A stretch of DNA of 9,902 nucleotides. Origin: RGIG7300 sp045649645 (GTDB lineage Bacteria > Bacillota > Clostridia > Oscillospirales > CAG-272). The notes under the pieces were generated by a model, which saw only the letters and a program-made list of their open reading frames with translations, made no database searches and was not told where the DNA came from. Each line of letters starts with the position of its first letter. Within the stretch, counting starts at the first letter, position 1. A program made the position numbers and the translations under genes. The DNA lies in assembly GCA_045649645.1 (NCBI GenBank), contig JAZRQH010000211.1, positions 1 to 9,902 of the forward strand, in the 5' to 3' direction. Of the stretch, positions 5,858 through 9,902 are shown piece after piece.

Positions 5858-8632
5858 ATGGCAATGGATTACACCGAAACATTAAATCTGCCCAAGACCG
5901 AGTTTTCGATGAGGGCAAACCTTCCTACCCGTGAGCCTGATATGCTTGCGGCTATGTACACAAAGGATCTTTATCACGAAATGCTCAAGAGAAACGAGGG
6001 CAAGGAGTCCTTTATCCTTCACGATGGCCCTCCCTTCTCCAACGGCAATATTCATATGGGTACCGCGCTCAACAAGGTGCTCAAGGACTTTATCGTAAAG
6101 TATAAGTCAATGCAGGGCTACTACGCTCCCTACATCCCCGGCTGGGACAACCACGGTATGCCTATTGAGAGCGCTATCATCAAGCAGAACAAGCTTGACC
6201 GTAAGAAGATGTCTATTTCCGACTTCCGCCGTGCCTGCCACGAGTTCGCTATGAAGTTCGTAGGCATCCAGATGGATTCCTTCAAGCGCCTCGGCGTTCT
6301 CGGCGATTGGGACAACCCCTACCTCACCATGGACCCCGCATTTGAGGCAAGAGAGGTAAGAGTATTCGGCGAGATGTTTAAGAAGGGCTACATCTACAAG
6401 GGTCTTAAGCCCGTTTACTGGTGTCCCAACGACGAGACAGCTCTTGCTGAGGCTGAGATCGAGTATAAGGATGCTCCCTGTACCTCTATTTTCGTTAAGT
6501 TCAACGTAACCGACGACAACGGCAAGCTCGCAGGCATCTGCGACCTCAACAACACATATTTCATCATCTGGACCACCACCACCTGGACTCTTCCCGGTAA
6601 CCTTGCTATCGCAGTTCACCCCAGAGATACCTATGCCGTAGTTAAGGCAGATAACGGCGAGTGCTACATCGTGGCAGACATGCTCGCAGAGCGCACCATG
6701 AAGCAGGGCGGTGTTGAGAACTACGAGATCATCGCTACCTTCAAGGGCTCCGAGCTTGAGTACATGCAGACAAAGCACCCCTTCCTCGACAGAAACAGCG
6801 TTGTAGTTAACGCTGACTACGTTACCATGGATTCCGGTACGGGTTGTGTACACACCGCTCCCGGCTTTGGTGCAGAGGACTACCTTACAGGTATGAAGTA
6901 CAAGATGGATATCATCGTTCCCGTAGACGACCGCGGTTATCAGACCAAGGATGCAGGCAAGTTTGCAGGCATGCACTATGAGGAGTCTAACGTAGCTATC
7001 CTTGCTGACCTTAAGGAAAGCGGTGCACTCTTTGCTTCCGAGGACGTTGTTCACTCCTATCCTCACTGCTGGAGATGTAAGAAGCCTATCATCTTCCGTG
7101 CTACTCCTCAGTGGTTCTGCTCTGTAGACGCATTCAAGGATGCGGCAATCGAGGCAGCAGACAAGGTAGAGTGGATGCCTAAGTGGGGCGAGGACCGTAT
7201 GAAGTCCATGATCCGTGAGCGTGCAGACTGGTGTATCTCCCGTCAGCGTCACTGGGGTCTTCCTATTCCCGTAGTTTACTGTGAGAAGTGCGGTAAGCCC
7301 GTATGCACAGATGAAACAATCAATAAGATCGCAGACACCTTCGCAGCAGAGGGCTCCAACGCTTGGTTTGACAAGGAAGCATCCGAGCTTGTTCCCGAAG
7401 GCTTCGTATGTCCCTTCTGCGGTGACAACCATTTCACCAAGGAAACCGATACCCTTGACGGCTGGTTTGACTCCGGTTCCACTCATTTCAGTGTGCTTGA
7501 GAACGCAGAGGATCACAGCTGGCCCTCCGATCTCTATCTTGAGGGTGCTGACCAGTACAGAGGTTGGTTCCAGTCCTCCCTTCTTACCGCAGTAGGCGCT
7601 AAGGGTGAAGGCGCTCCTTACAAGGCTGTTCTTACCCACGGTTGGGTAGTTGACGGCGAGGGTAAGGCAATGCACAAGTCCCTGGGTAACGGTGTTGACC
7701 CTGCAGACGTTATCAAGAAGTACGGCGCAGACCTTCTCAGACTTTGGGCAGCTTCCGCTGACTATACCGTTGACGTAAGATGCTCCGACAACATCTTCAA
7801 GCAGCTCTCCGAGATCTACCGTAAGATCAGAAATACCGCAAGAATGTTCATGGCTAACATCGGCACACCCGATACCGACTTTGATCCCAACAAGGATATG
7901 GTTGACGTAAATGAACTTCTTGATATAGATAAGTGGGCACTTGCCCGCATGAATAAGCTTGTTGCTAACGTAAACAAGGCTTATAATAACTATGAGTTCC
8001 ATATTCTTTCCCACGACGTTGCAAATTTCTGCACCATCGATATGTCTAAGCTTTACATCGATATCGTTAAGGACAGACTTTACGTAGAGAAGAAGGACTC
8101 TAAGGAAAGACGCAGCGCTCAGACCGCTATGTATCTTATCCTTAACGCTCTTACCCGTATGATCGCTCCTATCCTCTCCTTCACAGCAGATGAGATCTGG
8201 GGCTCTATGGCACACGCAGAGGGCGACGACGTAAGATCTGCACTTCTCAACGATATGCCCGTATACGAGGAGAAGTACGCATTTGCTGACATCGAGGCTC
8301 ATTGGAACAACCTCTTTGATATGCGTGACGACGTAATGAAGGCACTTGAGGAGGCAAGAGCGGCTAAGCTCATCGGTAAGTCTCTCGAGGCTAAGATCAC
8401 CATTAGCGCTAACGCTGACAAGCTTGCAGTTCTCAAGAGCTTCGGCGACGAGCTTAAGACCGTATTCATCGTTTCTCAGGTTGAACTCACTGAGGGCGAT
8501 AGCGACGAGCTCAAGGTTGAGGTAGCAGTAGCTGACGGCGAGAAGTGTGACCGCTGCTGGATGCACTCCACCGACGGTGTTAAGACCGAGGACGGTTATC
8601 TGTGCAAGAGATGCGCGGCAATTCTTGGTTAA
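5858..8632 (+). CDS. ileS: Isoleucyl-tRNA synthetase (IleRS)
   Basis: IleRS charges tRNA-Ile and edits misactivated valine. At 924 residues it has normal bacterial length. The class I signatures are present in variant form: the HIGH motif is HMGT (66-69, in NGNIHMGTALN) and KMSKS is AMHKS (604-608, followed by LGN), with the reactive lysine kept. WDNHGMPIES follows the first motif. The CP1 editing domain has the Thr-rich TTTTWTLPGN and GTGCVHTAPGFGAED, where H332 and D341 match the editing His and Asp of E. coli (333 and 342). A Cys pair (CEKC, then CPFC) in the catalytic region and CDRC/CKRC (C897, C900, C916, C919) at the C-terminus are zinc sites; the latter marks the usual bacterial IleRS1 form. 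AGGAG at 5843-5847 is ten bases from the ATG, favouring M1 over M3. Codon use is extremely biased. The 3' end overlaps lspA by 22 bases. Confidence 0.98.
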   Translation: MAMDYTETLNLPKTEFSMRANLPTREPDMLAAMYTKDLYHEMLKRNEGKESFILHDGPPFSNGNIHMGTALNKVLKDFIVKYKSMQGYYAPYIPGWDNHGMPIESAIIKQNKLDRKKMSISDFRRACHEFAMKFVGIQMDSFKRLGVLGDWDNPYLTMDPAFEAREVRVFGEMFKKGYIYKGLKPVYWCPNDETALAEAEIEYKDAPCTSIFVKFNVTDDNGKLAGICDLNNTYFIIWTTTTWTLPGNLAIAVHPRDTYAVVKADNGECYIVADMLAERTMKQGGVENYEIIATFKGSELEYMQTKHPFLDRNSVVVNADYVTMDSGTGCVHTAPGFGAEDYLTGMKYKMDIIVPVDDRGYQTKDAGKFAGMHYEESNVAILADLKESGALFASEDVVHSYPHCWRCKKPIIFRATPQWFCSVDAFKDAAIEAADKVEWMPKWGEDRMKSMIRERADWCISRQRHWGLPIPVVYCEKCGKPVCTDETINKIADTFAAEGSNAWFDKEASELVPEGFVCPFCGDNHFTKETDTLDGWFDSGSTHFSVLENAEDHSWPSDLYLEGADQYRGWFQSSLLTAVGAKGEGAPYKAVLTHGWVVDGEGKAMHKSLGNGVDPADVIKKYGADLLRLWAASADYTVDVRCSDNIFKQLSEIYRKIRNTARMFMANIGTPDTDFDPNKDMVDVNELLDIDKWALARMNKLVANVNKAYNNYEFHILSHDVANFCTIDMSKLYIDIVKDRLYVEKKDSKERRSAQTAMYLILNALTRMIAPILSFTADEIWGSMAHAEGDDVRSALLNDMPVYEEKYAFADIEAHWNNLFDMRDDVMKALEEARAAKLIGKSLEAKITISANADKLAVLKSFGDELKTVFIVSQVELTEGDSDELKVEVAVADGEKCDRCWMHSTDGVKTEDGYLCKRCAAILG

Positions 8633-9126
8633 AGGTAGTCTGGCTGGCAGTAATATCGGTTGTATGCGTAGTACTTGACCAGCTTACAAAGCTTCTTTGT
8701 GTAAACAATATTGCACTTGGGGATAGCATTACCGTTATCCCCGGAGTGCTTGACTTCACCTATATTCAGAACCGCGGTGCTGCTTTTGGCAGTCTTACTA
8801 ATGCCAGATGGGTTTTTATGATAGCTTCGGTGGTCATGATAGTAGTTATCACCTGTTATGTTATCTCTAACAGAAAGACTATGAGCTATCCCACGGTCAT
8901 AACTCTTTCGCTTATAATAGGCGGCGGCATCGGTAATATGATAGACCGTATAGCTCTGGGTTACGTTATCGATTTTGTTGACGTAAAATTCCTTCCTTTC
9001 TGGAAGTGGATATTCAACGTAGCTGACAGCTTTGTATGTATAGGTGCATTTCTTCTCGTGATAATATTTATTGCAGAGGAAATTAAGAATAAGAAGGATA
9101 AGAACGATGTCACAACTGACCTTTAA
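8611..9126 (+). CDS. lspA: Prolipoprotein signal peptidase (signal peptidase II) LspA
   Basis: LspA is the membrane aspartyl protease that removes signal peptides from lipoprotein precursors after diacylglycerol transfer. The 171-residue protein has four hydrophobic segments (about 7-25, 66-85, 95-110 and 137-157). Conserved motifs are VLDQLTK, YIQNRGAAFG, GNMIDR with catalytic D112, GYVIDFVDV, and NVADS with catalytic D139. Both catalytic aspartates are present, so the enzyme should be active. The ATG at 8611 lies inside the end of ileS; a GTG nine bases upstream is also in frame but adds only three residues and has no better ribosome binding site. The site before 8611 is weak, so translation is probably coupled to ileS. 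The 3' end overlaps the next gene by 20 bases. Confidence 0.96.
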   Translation: MRGNSWLKVVWLAVISVVCVVLDQLTKLLCVNNIALGDSITVIPGVLDFTYIQNRGAAFGSLTNARWVFMIASVVMIVVITCYVISNRKTMSYPTVITLSLIIGGGIGNMIDRIALGYVIDFVDVKFLPFWKWIFNVADSFVCIGAFLLVIIFIAEEIKNKKDKNDVTTDL

Positions 9127-9902
9127 GGCTGAACAAGCTGATATCGGTAAGAGAATCGACGTATTTGTGGCGGAACGGGCAGAACTTACCCGTTCCGCTT
9201 CTCAAAAGGTCCTGGCTGACGGCGGTATCACCGTTAACCGAAAGGCCATAAAGAAAAACTATAAAATATCAGAAAATGATATTGTAGAGGTAGACCTGCC
9301 CGAGCCTACAGAGCTTGACTGTGTGCCCGAGGATATACCCGTCGACATAGTTTATGAGGACGAGCATCTGGCGATAGTCAATAAGCCCAAGGGAATGGTA
9401 GTTCACCCCGCACCGGGTAACTATACCGGAACTTTGGTAAACGCCCTGCTTTATCATATGAAGGGCAGACTCTCGTCTATAAACGGAGTGATACGACCCG
9501 GTATAGTCCACCGTATCGACAAGAACACCAGCGGACTTCTGATGATAGCAAAGACCGACGAAGCCCACCTGGGTCTTGCCGAGCAGATAAAAGAGCATAG
9601 CTTCGAGAGAGTTTATGAGGCTATTCTTGTAGGAAATCTCAAGGATGACTGCGGAACTATAGACGCTCCCATCGGACGTCACCCCGAGGACCGCAAAAAA
9701 ATGGCTATAGTGAGAGACGGCAGAGAGGCCGTTACCCATTACAAGGTGCTTGAACGCTTTCAGGGCTTCTGCCACGTGCAGTTTACACTTGAAACAGGCA
9801 GAACTCATCAGATAAGAGTTCACTCTAAGAGTGTGGGACATCCTGTTTTGGGCGATACTCTCTACGGAGCAGGCAAGACAAAATTTGAAACACAAAACAA
9901 GA
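9107..9902 (+). CDS. rluD: RluA/RluD-family 23S rRNA pseudouridine synthase (5' part)
   Basis: The gene is open to the window edge; 265 residues of a protein usually near 300 are visible. It converts uridine to pseudouridine in RNA, most likely 23S rRNA, and corresponds in position to Bacillus ylyB after lspA. An S4 RNA-binding domain is at about residues 15-63 (KRIDVFVAE, SQKVLADGGITVN). The catalytic domain follows, with VNKPKGMVVHPAPGN, PGIVHRIDKNTSGLLMIAKT, in which D138 of HRID is the catalytic aspartate, and RTHQIRVHSKSVGHPVLGD near 232-250. AAGGA at 9094-9098 is eight bases before the ATG, which lies inside the end of lspA. The exact target (RluD sites or another uridine) cannot be told from the sequence. 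Confidence 0.94.
   Translation, partial: MSQLTFKAEQADIGKRIDVFVAERAELTRSASQKVLADGGITVNRKAIKKNYKISENDIVEVDLPEPTELDCVPEDIPVDIVYEDEHLAIVNKPKGMVVHPAPGNYTGTLVNALLYHMKGRLSSINGVIRPGIVHRIDKNTSGLLMIAKTDEAHLGLAEQIKEHSFERVYEAILVGNLKDDCGTIDAPIGRHPEDRKKMAIVRDGREAVTHYKVLERFQGFCHVQFTLETGRTHQIRVHSKSVGHPVLGDTLYGAGKTKFETQNK

Noticed and set aside
6107..8566. An 819-codon open frame on the minus strand opposite ileS
   Set aside because: It lies exactly in codon register with ileS and exists because ileS avoids TTA, CTA and TCA. The translated product resembles no known family and there is no start region or ribosome binding site to support it.
1..9902. Defence system, prophage, insertion sequence, CRISPR or other accessory island
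   Set aside because: All genes are conserved housekeeping or division genes in their standard order on one strand, with no transposase or integrase, no direct-repeat arrays and no abrupt change in composition beyond the short AT-rich promoter stretch in ylmE.

Overview
The window is an ordinary but very informative stretch of a Bacillota chromosome. The gene order (queA, miaA, a HlyD-like gene, ylmE, sepF, ylmG, ylmH, divIVA, ileS, lspA, rluD-type pseudouridine synthase) is the classical Gram-positive ylm/division cluster running into ileS-lspA. The moderate base composition, the AGGAG-type ribosome binding sites and the HlyD-like gene next to ylmE point to class Clostridia, probably an Oscillospiraceae/Ruminococcus-type gut bacterium. 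The phylum is a firm call; the family is an inference. All eleven genes are on the + strand and tightly packed. The first (queA) and last (rluD type) are cut by the window edges.

Layout. Positions 1-1416 hold two tRNA-modification genes, queA (queuosine) and miaA (A37 isopentenylation). A good sigma-A type promoter lies over the miaA stop codon and reads into a membrane-anchored HlyD-like adaptor protein (1462-2712). This gene overlaps ylmE, a PLP homeostasis protein (2690-3406). A second near-consensus promoter is buried in the 3' coding part of ylmE and reads into sepF (3456-3884). A strong inverted repeat follows sepF, so sepF looks like a transcription unit of its own nested in the cluster. 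Then come ylmG (3975-4250), ylmH (4247-5002) and divIVA (5025-5753). A 104-base spacer with two hairpins separates divIVA from the large ileS (5858-8632), which overlaps lspA (8611-9126), which in turn overlaps the rluD-type gene (9107 to the end).

How the genes fit together. SepF (FtsZ ring anchor), YlmG (membrane protein) and DivIVA (curved-membrane/pole scaffold) belong to division and envelope growth. YlmH and the RluD-type enzyme carry S4 RNA-binding domains. QueA, MiaA, IleRS and the pseudouridine synthase all serve translation. LspA matures lipoproteins. The HlyD-like protein is the only gene without a clear role.

I see no mobile element, CRISPR array, tRNA/rRNA gene, T-box or obvious horizontally acquired segment, and no convincing new multi-gene system. 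The points worth a second look are the two promoters embedded in coding sequence, the non-canonical HIGH and KMSKS motifs of IleRS, the hairpin leader of ileS, and the uncharacterised HlyD-like protein placed among division genes.
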